Assembly: GCF_002305875.1 (NCBI RefSeq)
Contig: NZ_CP022098.1
Location: 5,828,001-5,892,000 of the forward strand
Direction of reading: 5' to 3'
DNA length: 64,000 nt
DNA from: Cystobacter fuscus
GTDB lineage: Bacteria; Myxococcota; Myxococcia; Myxococcales; Myxococcaceae
Made by a program: the position numbers and the translations under genes. Each line of letters opens with the position of its first letter. The first letter of the stretch is position 1. Under the pieces are notes generated by a model, which saw only the letters and a list, made by a program, of their open reading frames with translations, did no database searches and had not been told where the DNA came from. Shown here one piece after another: positions 35,373 through 43,730 of the stretch.

Positions 35373-35873
35373 TCAGTCGACGATGTTGGCGAAGCGGCCC
35401 TTCGGCAGGGTCTTGCCGTTCGCCTCGTAGGCCGCGCGCAGGAAGTCGTGCGCCTCCTGCTCGCTGATGTAGCCGTCGTGGTCACTGTCGATGCGGTCGA
35501 AGTCGGCCGCGCGCTTGGCGGCCACGGCGAGGAACTCCGCGCGCGAGACCTTGCCGTCGTGGTTGCTGTCGGTGCGGGCGAAGGAGGCATCGCCGCACTT
35601 GCCTTCGCCGCACTTGCCTTCGCCACACTTGCCCTCGGCGGCCGGCGCTGCGGTGGTGCCCGTCTTGGCGGTAGTGCCCGTCTTGGCGGTGGTGTGGCTG
35701 GCGCCGCATCCGGCTTCGCCACACCCGCCTTCGCCAGCGCTGGCCACGGCCATCGCGCCGAGGGTCAGTGGTTGCATCGCCAGCGCCTGCGTGCTGAGCA
35801 GCACGCCGCCGGCGAGGGCGACGCCGATCGCGCCGACGAGGGGTTTGCGATTGCGGGATTCGGAATGGGACAT
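35373..35873 (-). CDS. HvfA/bufferin-type RiPP precursor with two EF-hands
   Basis: 166 residues from the ATG at 35873 (AGGA upstream); an ATG at 35906 with GGAG is an equally translatable alternative adding 11 residues. A Sec-type signal spans about 1-32. The middle holds Cys51 and Cys56 in degenerate EGGCG/EAGCG units and Cys83, Cys88 and Cys93 in three exact tandem EGKCG units, the motif that HvfB-type MNIO enzymes modify. A TAKTGT repeat separates the two groups. The C-terminal part has two canonical 12-residue EF-hand loops (102-113 and 129-140) with all acidic ligands. The product is probably exported to the periplasm after modification and binds copper through modified Cys, and perhaps calcium through the EF-hands. 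That second domain is unusual for the family. Confidence 0.88.
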   Translation of the reverse strand: MSHSESRNRKPLVGAIGVALAGGVLLSTQALAMQPLTLGAMAVASAGEGGCGEAGCGASHTTAKTGTTAKTGTTAAPAAEGKCGEGKCGEGKCGDASFARTDSNHDGKVSRAEFLAVAAKRAADFDRIDSDHDGYISEQEAHDFLRAAYEANGKTLPKGRFANIVD

Positions 35874-36237
35874 GGTAGGTTTTCCTGCGGGACGTTGCGT
35901 TGACATGGACGGCTCCTCGCCATGGCGGCGTTGAATGGGATGGTGGCTATTGAAAGGGCGCGAGGTATCCGCACCGTGTCGGGTAGGCCGGAGTTTTGTC
36001 AGCGCTTGTGTCGCGGACGGCGGTCGATACATTTCGATACGAAATGCCCGGCGGTGGGCGACAGGCACGGGGCGAGGTCACGCGACCGCGCACCGGCGTG
36101 GCTGGCGCGGGCGTTGTGTGTCGAAACGTAGCGCCGCGCCACGCCGACACCTTGTGTGACAAGAAGCCGTCCGCGCGGAAACAGCGGCGATACAGTCGTG
36201 GCTTGCAATGAGCGCTCCTTCCACAGGAGTGCTCTCA
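35874..36237. promoter_or_regulatory. Divergent promoter region of the two redox/metal operons
   Basis: This 364-bp stretch separates the leftward Hvf-type operon from the rightward hydrolase-ccdA-tlpA-regulator-kinase operon. It contains the ribosome sites of both, a 17-bp palindrome at 36030-36046 and a related half site CGAAA near 36123. No gene is convincing in it. Confidence 0.55.
36030..36046. promoter_or_regulatory. 17-bp palindrome in the divergent region
   Basis: CATTTCG-ATA-CGAAATG has 7-bp perfect arms around a 3-bp centre and sits between the two operons. It is a candidate operator for control of both, perhaps by the regulator encoded at 38338 or by another factor. Confidence 0.5.
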
Positions 36238-37035
36238 ATGATTCGCAAGACGATGCTGGCCGCGCTGGTGGCCACCGCCCTGATTCCGGTCGCCGCGTGC
36301 TCGGGTCCGGTGCCTACTGATCCGGCCGCGCCCACGGTGATCCTGGTTCATGGTGCCTTCGCCGACGGTTCGAGCTGGAACAAGATCATCCCACGCCTGG
36401 AGGCCAGGGGGGTGCCCGCCTTGGCGGTGCAGAACCCGCTGACCTCGCTGCAGGACGACGTGGCCGCCACGCGTCGCGCCATCGCCGCCGCGCCGGGCAA
36501 GGTGGTGTTGGTCGGCCATTCCTGGGGCGGCACGGTCATCACCGAGGCCGGCGACGACGACAAGGTGGTCGCGCTGGTGTACGTGTCCGCGTTCGCGCCC
36601 GATGCTGGCGAGAACTCGGCCCAGCAGGGCGAGCCTTTCCCGACCGCGCCGGGGCTGACGCGACTGCAGGATCGCGACGGCTTTCTGTGGCTGCCGGCCG
36701 AGGCGGTGGCCGAGGATTTCGCGCAGGACCTCGATCCAGCCACCGCGCGCCTGATCTACAGCACCCAGGGCCCGCTGAAGGCCAGCGCGCTGTCCGAGCC
36801 GGTCGCGCGGGCGGCGTGGAAGCACAAGCCCAACTGGTACGTGCTCAGCCGCGAGGATCGCATGCTCGCCCCGCAGTTGCAGTCCGCCACCGCGCAGCGC
36901 ATCGGCGCGCGACTGCATTCGATCCAGGCCAGCCATGTCTCGATGCTGTCCCATCCGGGCGAGGTCGCCGACGTCATCCTCGAGGCCGCTGGGGTGAAGC
37001 CGGCCGATCCGTCGCCGGCCAAGGTGGGTGGCTGA
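36238..37035 (+). CDS. Alpha/beta hydrolase lipoprotein
   Basis: 265 residues from the ATG at 36238, with AGGAG eight bases upstream. A lipoprotein signal ends 'ALIPVAAC', so it is envelope-anchored. Hydrolase marks: 'VILVHGAFADGSSW', nucleophile Ser in 'VGHSWGGTVI', acidic residue in 'LSREDRML', and His in 'IQASHVSMLSHP'. It belongs to the RsbQ/salicylate-esterase-like alpha/beta group common in Proteobacteria. It is the first gene of a five-gene operon with redox and two-component genes. The substrate is unknown. Confidence 0.88.
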   Translation: MIRKTMLAALVATALIPVAACSGPVPTDPAAPTVILVHGAFADGSSWNKIIPRLEARGVPALAVQNPLTSLQDDVAATRRAIAAAPGKVVLVGHSWGGTVITEAGDDDKVVALVYVSAFAPDAGENSAQQGEPFPTAPGLTRLQDRDGFLWLPAEAVAEDFAQDLDPATARLIYSTQGPLKASALSEPVARAAWKHKPNWYVLSREDRMLAPQLQSATAQRIGARLHSIQASHVSMLSHPGEVADVILEAAGVKPADPSPAKVGG

Positions 37036-37036
37036 C

Positions 37037-37729
37037 ATGTGGGCTTTCGTCCTGGCCGCGCTGGCTGGCGTGGCCACCATCCTCTCGCCGTGCGTGCTGC
37101 CGATGCTGCCCATCGTGCTGGCGCGCGGGGCCGGCGGCGACCGCCGCGAACCGCTGCTGATCGTCGTCGGCTTCGTCGCCTCCTTCGCTGCCGGCGGCAT
37201 CGCCATCGGCGCGCTGGCGGCGTCCTCCGGCCAGTTCGAGGCAGGCGTGCGCGTGGCCGCGCTCGTGGTGCTGCTGCTGGCCGGGCTGGCCTGTGTGTGG
37301 CCAACGCCGTTCGAACGGTTGCAGCAGCGCTGGCTGGCCGGCTCGCGCCTGTTCGCCTGGCAACCGCGGGCGGCCGGCGCGGGCGGCGCGCTGCTGGTCG
37401 GAGTCTCGCTCGGCATCGCCTGGACGCCATGCGCCGGGCCGGTGCTGGCCTCGGTGCTGGCGCTGGCCGCCAGCGCCCAGGCCACCGCGCGCGCCAGCGC
37501 CCTGCTCGGCGTGTACGCGCTCGGCGCGGTCACTCCGCTGCTGGCCCTGATCTACGGCGGTCGCTGGGCCAGTGCCCGGCTGCGCCCGCTGCAACGCCAC
37601 ACCGCCTGGGTGCGGCGCGGCTTCGGCGTCTGCGCCGTGGCCATGGCCCTGCTCCAGTTGTGGCAGCTCGATGCCGCGCTCACCGCGCGACTGCTGCCAT
37701 GGCTGCCCTCCATCTCCACCGGACTGTGA
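37037..37729 (+). CDS. CcdA/DsbD-like thiol-electron transmembrane transporter
   Basis: 230 residues from the ATG at 37037, 1 bp after the hydrolase stop. There are six hydrophobic helices. The two conserved helix Cys are present: 'ILSPCVLPMLPIVLA' and 'IAWTPCAGPVLASVLA', the pair that moves reducing equivalents from cytoplasmic thioredoxin to the periplasm. With the next gene it equals DipZ split in two. It probably keeps periplasmic Cys, possibly of the modified metallophore, in the needed redox state. Confidence 0.88.
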   Translation: MWAFVLAALAGVATILSPCVLPMLPIVLARGAGGDRREPLLIVVGFVASFAAGGIAIGALAASSGQFEAGVRVAALVVLLLAGLACVWPTPFERLQQRWLAGSRLFAWQPRAAGAGGALLVGVSLGIAWTPCAGPVLASVLALAASAQATARASALLGVYALGAVTPLLALIYGGRWASARLRPLQRHTAWVRRGFGVCAVAMALLQLWQLDAALTARLLPWLPSISTGL

Positions 37730-37731
37730 AC

Positions 37732-38271
37732 ATGCCTACCTACCTCCGTGCTTTTCTCATCGTCGCCATCGTCACCGTGTTCACCGTGCTGGCCTGGTCC
37801 TCCTCCCGCGCGGACGAGGCGCGGCCGGCCACGCTCACCACCGCGCCGGACTTCAGTGGCGGCGGCGAGTGGATCAACAGCCCGCCGCTGAGCATGTCGC
37901 GACTGCGCGGCAAGGTCGTGCTGGTCGAGTTCTGGACCTACTCGTGCATCAACTGCCTGCGCGTGGCGCCTCACGTCTCGCAATGGCACGCGCGCTACGC
38001 CGACCAGGGCCTGGTCGTGGTCGGTGTGCACACGCCCGAATACGGCTACGAGCGCGTGAACGCCAACGTGCACGAGGCGGTGCAGCGCCTGGGCATCCAC
38101 TATCCGGTGGTGCAGGACAACGGCTACCGGATCTGGAACGCCTACGGCAACCAGTACTGGCCCGCGCTCTACCTGATCGACAGAGAGGGCAGGGTAGTGT
38201 ACCGCCATTTCGGCGAGGGCGCCTACGACCGCACCGAGGCGCAGATACAGGCCCTGCTGGCCGCGCGCTGA
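37732..38271 (+). CDS. Membrane-anchored TlpA-like thioredoxin
   Basis: 179 residues, 2 bp after the ccdA-like gene. One N-terminal signal/anchor ('AFLIVAIVTVFTVLAWS') places the domain in the periplasm. The redoxin/thioredoxin fold shows active site 'WTYSCINCLRVAPH' (CxxC, Cys-Ile-Asn-Cys as in DipZ C-terminal domains) and 'QYWPALYLIDREGRVVYRHF' with the cis-Pro. It probably takes electrons from the CcdA-like protein and reduces periplasmic disulfides or peroxides. Confidence 0.9.
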   Translation: MPTYLRAFLIVAIVTVFTVLAWSSSRADEARPATLTTAPDFSGGGEWINSPPLSMSRLRGKVVLVEFWTYSCINCLRVAPHVSQWHARYADQGLVVVGVHTPEYGYERVNANVHEAVQRLGIHYPVVQDNGYRIWNAYGNQYWPALYLIDREGRVVYRHFGEGAYDRTEAQIQALLAAR

Positions 38272-38337
38272 CACTGGCGGGTTAACATGGCGGCGTCCGT
38301 GGCGGCGGCCGTCGCCATCCTTCCCACGGACGACACC

Positions 38338-39078
38338 ATGGCCCATACAGACCACATCCTCATCGTCGACGACGACCGCGAGATCCGTCGCATGGTCGGC
38401 GAGTACCTGCAGCGCAACGGCTTGCGCACCACGCTCGCCGCCGATGGCCGCGAGATGCGCGCGGCGTTGGACACCAGCGACGTCGACCTGATCGTGCTCG
38501 ACGTGATGATGCCGGGCGAGGACGGTCTGTCCCTGTGCCGCAACCTGCGCGCCGGCAAGCACCGCAACGTGCCGGTGGTGATGCTCACCGCGCGCGACGA
38601 GGAGACCGATCGCATCGTCGGCCTGGAGATGGGTGCGGACGACTACGTGGTCAAGCCGTTCTCCGCGCGCGAGCTGCTGGCGCGCATCAACGCGGTGATC
38701 CGGCGCTCGCGCATGATGCCGCCCAACCTGCAGGTCACCGAGGCCGGCCGGCTGATCGGCTTCGGCCAGTGGCGGCTGGACACCACCGCGCGCCACCTGC
38801 TCGACGAGGACGGCACCGCCTATCCGCTCAGCGGCGCGGAGTTCCGTCTGCTGCGCGTGTTCCTCGACCACCCGCAGCGCGTGCTCAGCCGCGACCAACT
38901 GCTCAACCTCACCCGGGGCCGCGACGCCGAGCTGTTCGACCGCTCCATCGACCTGCTCGTCAGCCGCCTGCGCCAGCGCCTGCGCGACGACGCGCGCGAG
39001 CAGGCCTACATCAAGACCGTGCGCAGCGAGGGCTACGTGTTCTGCCAGCCCGTGGTCCTGCTCGGCGAGAACACATGA
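38338..39078 (+). CDS. OmpR/PhoB-family response regulator
   Basis: 246 residues from the ATG at 38338; an upstream ATG at 38287 would add 17 non-conserved residues. Receiver domain: 'ILIVDDDREIRR', phospho-Asp55 in 'IVLDVMMPGEDGLSL', 'MLTARDEE' and Lys106 in 'DDYVVKPFSARELLAR'. The winged-helix output domain is at about 145-240 ('FRLLRVFLDHPQRVLSRDQL' and 'KTVRSEGYVFC'). Translationally coupled to the histidine kinase (ATGA overlap). It likely controls its own operon and perhaps the divergent Hvf-type operon. Confidence 0.93.
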   Translation: MAHTDHILIVDDDREIRRMVGEYLQRNGLRTTLAADGREMRAALDTSDVDLIVLDVMMPGEDGLSLCRNLRAGKHRNVPVVMLTARDEETDRIVGLEMGADDYVVKPFSARELLARINAVIRRSRMMPPNLQVTEAGRLIGFGQWRLDTTARHLLDEDGTAYPLSGAEFRLLRVFLDHPQRVLSRDQLLNLTRGRDAELFDRSIDLLVSRLRQRLRDDAREQAYIKTVRSEGYVFCQPVVLLGENT

Positions 39079-40427
39079 ACGCCACCCCGAGCACCGGCTG
39101 GCGACGCCTGCTGCCACGCACTCTCGGCGCGCGCCTGACCCTGATCCTGTTCACCGGCTTGCTGCTCGCGCACGCGCTGTCCTTCGCGCTGCTGTTCTCC
39201 GAGCGCTACGTGGCCGCGCGTTCGATGATGCTCACCAACCTGGATCAGGACGTGGCCGTCAGCGTGGCCCTGCTCGAACGCCTGAGCCCGGCCGAGCGCG
39301 CGCGATGGGCGCCGCGCCTGGAGCGGCGCACCTACCGCTACCTGCTCGGCCCCGCGCGGCCCGGTGTGCCGCTGACCAGTGACCGCGCGCGCGAGGTCAC
39401 CGCCCTGATCGACCGCAGCCTGAACCATCGCTACGCCCTGCGGGCGCGCACGGTGTCCACCTCGCCGGAGCGCTTCGAGGTGGAACTCACCCTGGCCGAT
39501 GGCCAGCCGTTGACCATCGAGGTCACACCCTCGGTGATGCCGATCGCGCGCTGGTTGCCGGTGGTGCTGGCGGCGCAGCTGGCGCTGCTGCTGTTGTGCG
39601 CGTGGTTGGCGGTGCGCCTGGCGACGCGGCCGCTGGTGCAACTGGCCGACGCGGTCGAGCGGCTGGACCCGGCCCGCGCGCATCCGCCGCTGCCGCAGGA
39701 AGGGCCGGTGGAAGTGGTCAAGGCCGCTACCGCGTTCAATGCGATGCAGGCGCGCATCGGCCACTATCTCGCGGAGCGGTTGCAGATCCTGGCCGCGATC
39801 TCGCACGATCTGCAGACTCCGATCACGCGCATGAAGCTGCGCCTGGAAGCGATGGAGGAGGGCGCCGAGCGCGATCGCCTGATTGGCGACCTGGAGCAGT
39901 TGCAGCAGTTGGTGCGCGAGGGCATCGCCTACGCGCGCAGCACCCATGGAGCCACCGGCCCGGAGGTGCGGCTGGACCTGCACGCATTGCTCGACAGCGT
40001 GGTGTGCGACTACCAGGACACGGGCAAGCCGGTCACGCTGGGCGAATGCGCGCGCGTTTCGTTGAGCACGCGGCCGCCGACATTGCGGCGCGTCGTCGAG
40101 AACCTGATCGACAACGCGGTGAAGTACGGCGGCGGCGCCGAGGTCGGCATGCGCCGGCTCGACGACGGGCGCGTGGCCGTGGACGTGTGCGACCGCGGCC
40201 CGGGCATTCCCGAACAGGAGATGCAGGCGGTGCTGCAACCGTTCTACCGGCTGGAAAGCTCGCGCAACCGCGATACCGGCGGCACCGGACTGGGGCTGGC
40301 CATCGCTCAGCAACTGGCGGCCACGCTGGACGGCGAGCTCGTGCTCGCCAACCGTAGCGGCGGTGGCCTGCGCGCGACGCTGCTGCTGCCGGTGGCACCG
40401 GCATCCACGGGGCGCTTCACGGGATGA
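39075..40427 (+). CDS. EnvZ-like sensor histidine kinase
   Basis: 450 residues. Two membrane helices (about 23-45 and 158-180) flank a periplasmic sensor of about 110 residues. HAMP follows, then HisKA with 'AAISHDLQTPITRMKLRLE' and HATPase with 'VVENLIDNAVKYGGG', 'CDRGPGIPEQ' and 'GGTGLGLAIAQQ'. The architecture and the small sensor domain resemble EnvZ/copper- or envelope-stress kinases of Gammaproteobacteria. Partner of the regulator at 38338. Its 3' end overlaps the convergent oxidoreductase gene by 11 bp. Confidence 0.92.
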   Translation: MNATPSTGWRRLLPRTLGARLTLILFTGLLLAHALSFALLFSERYVAARSMMLTNLDQDVAVSVALLERLSPAERARWAPRLERRTYRYLLGPARPGVPLTSDRAREVTALIDRSLNHRYALRARTVSTSPERFEVELTLADGQPLTIEVTPSVMPIARWLPVVLAAQLALLLLCAWLAVRLATRPLVQLADAVERLDPARAHPPLPQEGPVEVVKAATAFNAMQARIGHYLAERLQILAAISHDLQTPITRMKLRLEAMEEGAERDRLIGDLEQLQQLVREGIAYARSTHGATGPEVRLDLHALLDSVVCDYQDTGKPVTLGECARVSLSTRPPTLRRVVENLIDNAVKYGGGAEVGMRRLDDGRVAVDVCDRGPGIPEQEMQAVLQPFYRLESSRNRDTGGTGLGLAIAQQLAATLDGELVLANRSGGGLRATLLLPVAPASTGRFTG

Positions 40428-41385
40428 GCAGGAGCTTGCCGGTCGTGCGGCGGCTTTCCATGTCCACATGGGCCCGCGCGGCTTCGGCCAGCGGATAGAC
40501 GCCCCCGATCCTGACCTTCAGCGAGCCAGTGGCGATCCAGTCGAACAGGCGCGCGGTGTGGCTGCGCAGCAGCTCGCGGGTCGCGACATGGTCGGAGAAG
40601 ACCGCGTAGCCGAGCTTGATGCTCTTGGGCAGGCTCATCAAGTCGATGGGACCGGGCCCGCCGAGCACCGGCCCGTACCAGCAGAAGGTCCCGCTGCGGC
40701 GCAAGGAGGCCAGGGAGGCCTGGAAGGTCTTCGGACCCGAGCCGTCGTAGACCACGTGCACACCGTCGCCTCCGGAGAGACGCACCGCCTCGTCGGCGAA
40801 CTGGCCCTCGGCGTCGACGATCACGTGATCGGCGCCCGCCTCGCGTGCGGCGGCGACCTTGTCCTCGTGCGACACGCGGCCGATGACACGGCCACCCCTC
40901 AGCTTGATGATCTGGGTGAGGAGCAGGCCAAGGCCGCCGGCGGCGGCGTGGACGAGTGCGACCTCGCCGGGCTGCACCGGGTAGAAGTCGGTGGCGAAGT
41001 GGCTCGCGGTCAGACCCTGCATCATCACCGCCGCCGCCGTGCGATCATCGATGGCGTCGGGCAGCGGTACGAGCGCGTCGACCGGGATGGCGACCCGTTC
41101 GGCGTAGCTGCCGGGCGCGTAGACCCAGGCGACCCGGCGTCCCACCCACGTGGGATCGACGCCTGCGCCGACCGACAGGACCCGCCCGGCACCCTCGACG
41201 CCCAGGACCTTCGGGTCCGGCATGCCGCTCCAGGCGAGCCCCCGCCGCACGCCCGTGTCCATGAAGTTCACTCCCGCCGCGGCGATCTCCACCAGCGCCT
41301 CGCCCGGCCCCGCGACCGGCTCGGGACGCTCCACGAACGCCATGACCTCGGGCCCGCCCTGGCGGGTCATCACGACAGCTTTCAT
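40417..41385 (-). CDS. Quinone oxidoreductase-like medium-chain dehydrogenase
   Basis: 322 residues from the ATG at 41385, with AAGGAGAG upstream. MDR/QOR fold: 'VEIAAAGVNFMDTGVRRG', 'GVEGAGRVLSVGAGV', nucleotide loop 'VHAAAGGLGLLLTQI' and 'DHVIVDAEGQ'. The structural and catalytic zinc Cys are absent, as in quinone reductases, so NADPH-dependent reduction of quinones or enones is likely. It lies 55 bp after a TetR gene whose product probably regulates it. Confidence 0.9.
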   Translation of the reverse strand: MKAVVMTRQGGPEVMAFVERPEPVAGPGEALVEIAAAGVNFMDTGVRRGLAWSGMPDPKVLGVEGAGRVLSVGAGVDPTWVGRRVAWVYAPGSYAERVAIPVDALVPLPDAIDDRTAAAVMMQGLTASHFATDFYPVQPGEVALVHAAAGGLGLLLTQIIKLRGGRVIGRVSHEDKVAAAREAGADHVIVDAEGQFADEAVRLSGGDGVHVVYDGSGPKTFQASLASLRRSGTFCWYGPVLGGPGPIDLMSLPKSIKLGYAVFSDHVATRELLRSHTARLFDWIATGSLKVRIGGVYPLAEAARAHVDMESRRTTGKLLLIP

Positions 41386-41401
41386 TGTTCTCTCCTTTGT
41401 T

Positions 41402-41411
41402 TGAACGTTCA
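41402..41411. promoter_or_regulatory. TGAACGTTCA palindrome, candidate TetR operator
   Basis: A perfect 10-bp palindrome lies in the 55-bp gap between the TetR gene and the oxidoreductase gene, 17 bp before the latter's start codon. The size and position suit repression by the neighbouring TetR protein. A T-rich run on the minus strand directly after the TetR stop codon may help to separate the transcripts. Confidence 0.45.
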
Positions 41412-41440
41412 TTCCAGAACTGCGCAAAAAAAAGAAAAGC

Positions 41441-42007
41441 TCACCGCAGGGCGCGCAGCGCGAGCCGGCCCAGGCCGCGCAGATGGGCGGCGTTGGCGCC
41501 GCCCCGGGCGGCGATGCGGATGGCGGCGAAGCTCGAGATGAGGAAACCCGCCGCCTCTTCGGGCTTCAGCTCGACGCCGACGTCGCCATCGGCCTGGGCC
41601 GCGCGCACGCGTTCGAGGATCGCGCCGTGCAGCGCCCGCTGGGCGGCGTCGTGGATCTTCGCCAGATCGGCCCGCGCGCGGCCGAACTCACAGATGGACC
41701 CGACCCCGAGGCAGGCCTGCCCGGCGTCCTCGACCAGGCGCTCCACCATGGCCCGAAGGCCTTCGATGGCCCGCGGCCGACTGCGCAGGGCCGCGGTATG
41801 GGCTTCGCCTTCCAGGGCTGAATAGCGCCGTACGGCGGCGCAATAGATGCCCCATTTGTCGCCGAAGGTGTCGTAGAGGCTCTGTCGGCCGATCCCCATG
41901 GCCTTGACCAGCATGTCGGCCGAGGTCCCCTCGAAGCCATGCTCGCGGAACACGCCGATCGCGGCGTCCAGCGCCTCCTCCGTGTCGAACGCCTTGGGTC
42001 TGGCCAT
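41441..42007 (-). CDS. TetR/AcrR-family transcriptional regulator
   Basis: 188 residues from the ATG at 42007 ('MARPKAFDTEEALDAAIGVF'). The helix-turn-helix is at about 10-55 ('GFEGTSADMLVKAMGIGRQS' then 'LYDTFGDKW'), followed by a helical ligand domain with one Cys in 'GVGSICEFGRAR'. It resembles regulators of quinone or electrophile reductases such as the YezE/AcuR-like groups. It is encoded in line with the oxidoreductase gene, so it is likely that gene's repressor. Confidence 0.9.
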   Translation of the reverse strand: MARPKAFDTEEALDAAIGVFREHGFEGTSADMLVKAMGIGRQSLYDTFGDKWGIYCAAVRRYSALEGEAHTAALRSRPRAIEGLRAMVERLVEDAGQACLGVGSICEFGRARADLAKIHDAAQRALHGAILERVRAAQADGDVGVELKPEEAAGFLISSFAAIRIAARGGANAAHLRGLGRLALRALR

Positions 42008-42074
42008 GGTCGTTGGATACATGATTTTGGAACGGATGGTCAAGAAAAGGCGGCGGGCTGCCGCCTTCTTCCGG

Positions 42075-43109
42075 TCAGGGCAGCCCGGTCACATCGAGCA
42101 CCGCCTGGGCGAAGGCATCGGGCGCTTCCTGCGGCAGGTTGTGGCCGATCCCGCCGGTGATCAGGCGATGGGCGTAGGGCCCGGAAAACCTCGCCCTGTA
42201 GGCCGTCGGCTGTGCGTGGGGCGCGCCGTTGGCGTCGCCTTCCATCGTGATCGTCGGCACGCCGATCACGGGGAACTGCGCGAGCCGGCTCTCGATGGCG
42301 TCGTAGCGCGCCTCACCGGCCGCCGTGCCCAGGCGCCAGCGATAGTTGTGGACGACGAGCGCCACATGGTCGGGATTGTCGAAGGCCTGGGCCGAGCGGG
42401 CGAAGGTCGCCTCGCTGAATTGCCATTGTGGCGAGGCGGTCCGCCAGATGAGCCGGGTGAAGTCACGCAGGTTGCGCTCGTAGCCGAGGCGGCCACGCTC
42501 GGTGGCGAAGTAGAACTGGTACCACCAGGAAAGCTCCGCCTCCGGCGCTAGGGGCTCCTGGTTGGCCTGCGGGCTGCCGATCAGGTAGCCGCTCACCGAG
42601 ACCAGCGCCGTGCAGCGCTCTGGCCAGAGCGCCGCGACGATGTCGGCGGTGCGCGCGCCCCAGTCGAAGCCGGCGATCACCGCCTTGGCGAGACCCAGTG
42701 CGTCCATGAGGTTGATCACGTCGACGGCGAGGGCCGCCTGCTGCCCGTTGCGAACGGTGTCCCCGGCGAGGAAGCGTGTCGTCCCGTAGCCGCGGAGGTA
42801 GGGCACGATGACCCGGCGCCCGGCGGCCGTCAGCCGCGGGACGACGTCCACGAAGCTGTGGATGTCGTAGGGCCATCCGTGCAGCAGGATCACCGGCGGG
42901 CCGTCGGACGGGCCGAAATCGGCGTAGCCGATGGAGAGGTCGCCGGCGTCGATCTGACGGAGCGGCGCCCAGGGAGTGGGCGAGGCGGACGGGGTGGGCT
43001 CGGCGAGCGCCGTGCACGCGAGCTGGTTCAGCGCGCTGACGGCGAAGGCCCCCGCGATGAGCAGTCGGCGCCGGCCTGGATTGGCGAGGTCGTCGGGCTT
43101 CAAGGTCAT
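42075..43109 (-). CDS. Exported epoxide-hydrolase-like alpha/beta hydrolase
   Basis: 344 residues from the ATG at 43109 with AGGAG upstream. The N-terminus has a twin-arginine type signal ('PGRRRLLIAGAFAVSAL'). Fold marks: oxyanion 'LLHGWPYDIHSF', nucleophile Asp in 'AGFDWGARTADI' as in epoxide hydrolases and haloalkane dehalogenases, and catalytic His in 'GGIGHNLPQEAP'. The cap domain contains 'WWYQFYFATERG', typical of epoxide hydrolases. It probably opens epoxides in the periplasm. It sits between ohr and the TetR gene on the same strand. Confidence 0.88.
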   Translation of the reverse strand: MTLKPDDLANPGRRRLLIAGAFAVSALNQLACTALAEPTPSASPTPWAPLRQIDAGDLSIGYADFGPSDGPPVILLHGWPYDIHSFVDVVPRLTAAGRRVIVPYLRGYGTTRFLAGDTVRNGQQAALAVDVINLMDALGLAKAVIAGFDWGARTADIVAALWPERCTALVSVSGYLIGSPQANQEPLAPEAELSWWYQFYFATERGRLGYERNLRDFTRLIWRTASPQWQFSEATFARSAQAFDNPDHVALVVHNYRWRLGTAAGEARYDAIESRLAQFPVIGVPTITMEGDANGAPHAQPTAYRARFSGPYAHRLITGGIGHNLPQEAPDAFAQAVLDVTGLP

Positions 43110-43239
43110 GGACGGTCTCCTGGCGTGCTGGTCTTGGTCGAGCATGGGTTGCTCTGGAAGTCTCTGGTTGGTTGGAGTCGAGCTCGCCAGCGGGCGCGCT
43201 GGCGAGCCCGACGAGGCTTTGACGCCGCGCCGCGAGGGC

Positions 43240-43656
43240 TCAGGCGAGGTCGAGCGTCACGGCGATGTTGCCGCGCGTGGCCTTGGAGTAGGGGCAGGTC
43301 TGGTGCGCCGCCTCGATGAGCGAGCGGGCGAGGTTGGCTTCCAGGCCCGGCAGGCTCACCTTCAGGCGCGCCTGCAGGAAGAAGGCGCCCGCCGTCGTGC
43401 CGAGATCCACCTCGGCGTCGACCGCGACACCGGCGGGAAGGGTCACGTTCAGGCCGCGCGCGGCATAGCTCATCGCCCCGATGAAGCAGGCCGACCAGCC
43501 GGCGGCGAACAGTTGCTCGGGGTTGGTGCCCGCGCCGGGAGACCCGGGCGGCGACAGCTTGACGTCGAGCCGGCCGTCCGAGCTGCGCGTGGCGCCGTCG
43601 CGGCCGCCGGTCGTGTGGGTCTTGCCAGTGTAGAGAACGTTTTCGATGGGGGACAT
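43240..43656 (-). CDS. ohr: Organic hydroperoxide resistance protein (OsmC/Ohr family)
   Basis: 138 residues, exact family length, with AGGAG before ATG 43656. It has the two redox Cys of Ohr: Cys57 in 'FAAGWSACFIGAM' and Cys121 in 'AAHQTCPYSKATRGN', plus the Arg in the N-terminal 'GRDGATRSSDGRLDVKLS' region. It reduces organic peroxides with lipoylated protein as electron donor. It is divergent from ohrR with two palindromic sites between. Confidence 0.95.
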   Translation of the reverse strand: MSPIENVLYTGKTHTTGGRDGATRSSDGRLDVKLSPPGSPGAGTNPEQLFAAGWSACFIGAMSYAARGLNVTLPAGVAVDAEVDLGTTAGAFFLQARLKVSLPGLEANLARSLIEAAHQTCPYSKATRGNIAVTLDLA

Positions 43657-43672
43657 GGACTGCTCCTATTGG

Positions 43673-43697
43673 TCGGAACCGATTTAATCGGTTCCGA
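43673..43697. promoter_or_regulatory. OhrR operator 1 (25-bp palindrome)
   Basis: The arms TCGGAACCGATT and AATCGGTTCCGA are perfectly complementary around one central T. The site starts 16 bp upstream of the ohr start codon. The form and place fit a MarR/OhrR dimer that blocks ohr transcription until it is oxidised. Confidence 0.85.
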
Positions 43698-43730
43698 GTT
43701 GATAACCCGAGCATGTGGCGTTCGTCAACC

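Noticed and set aside
35482-35760. Repeats near the precursor gene as a CRISPR or tandem satellite
   Set aside because: The repeated DNA encodes the EGKCG and TAKTGT units in frame; there are no spacers of constant length.
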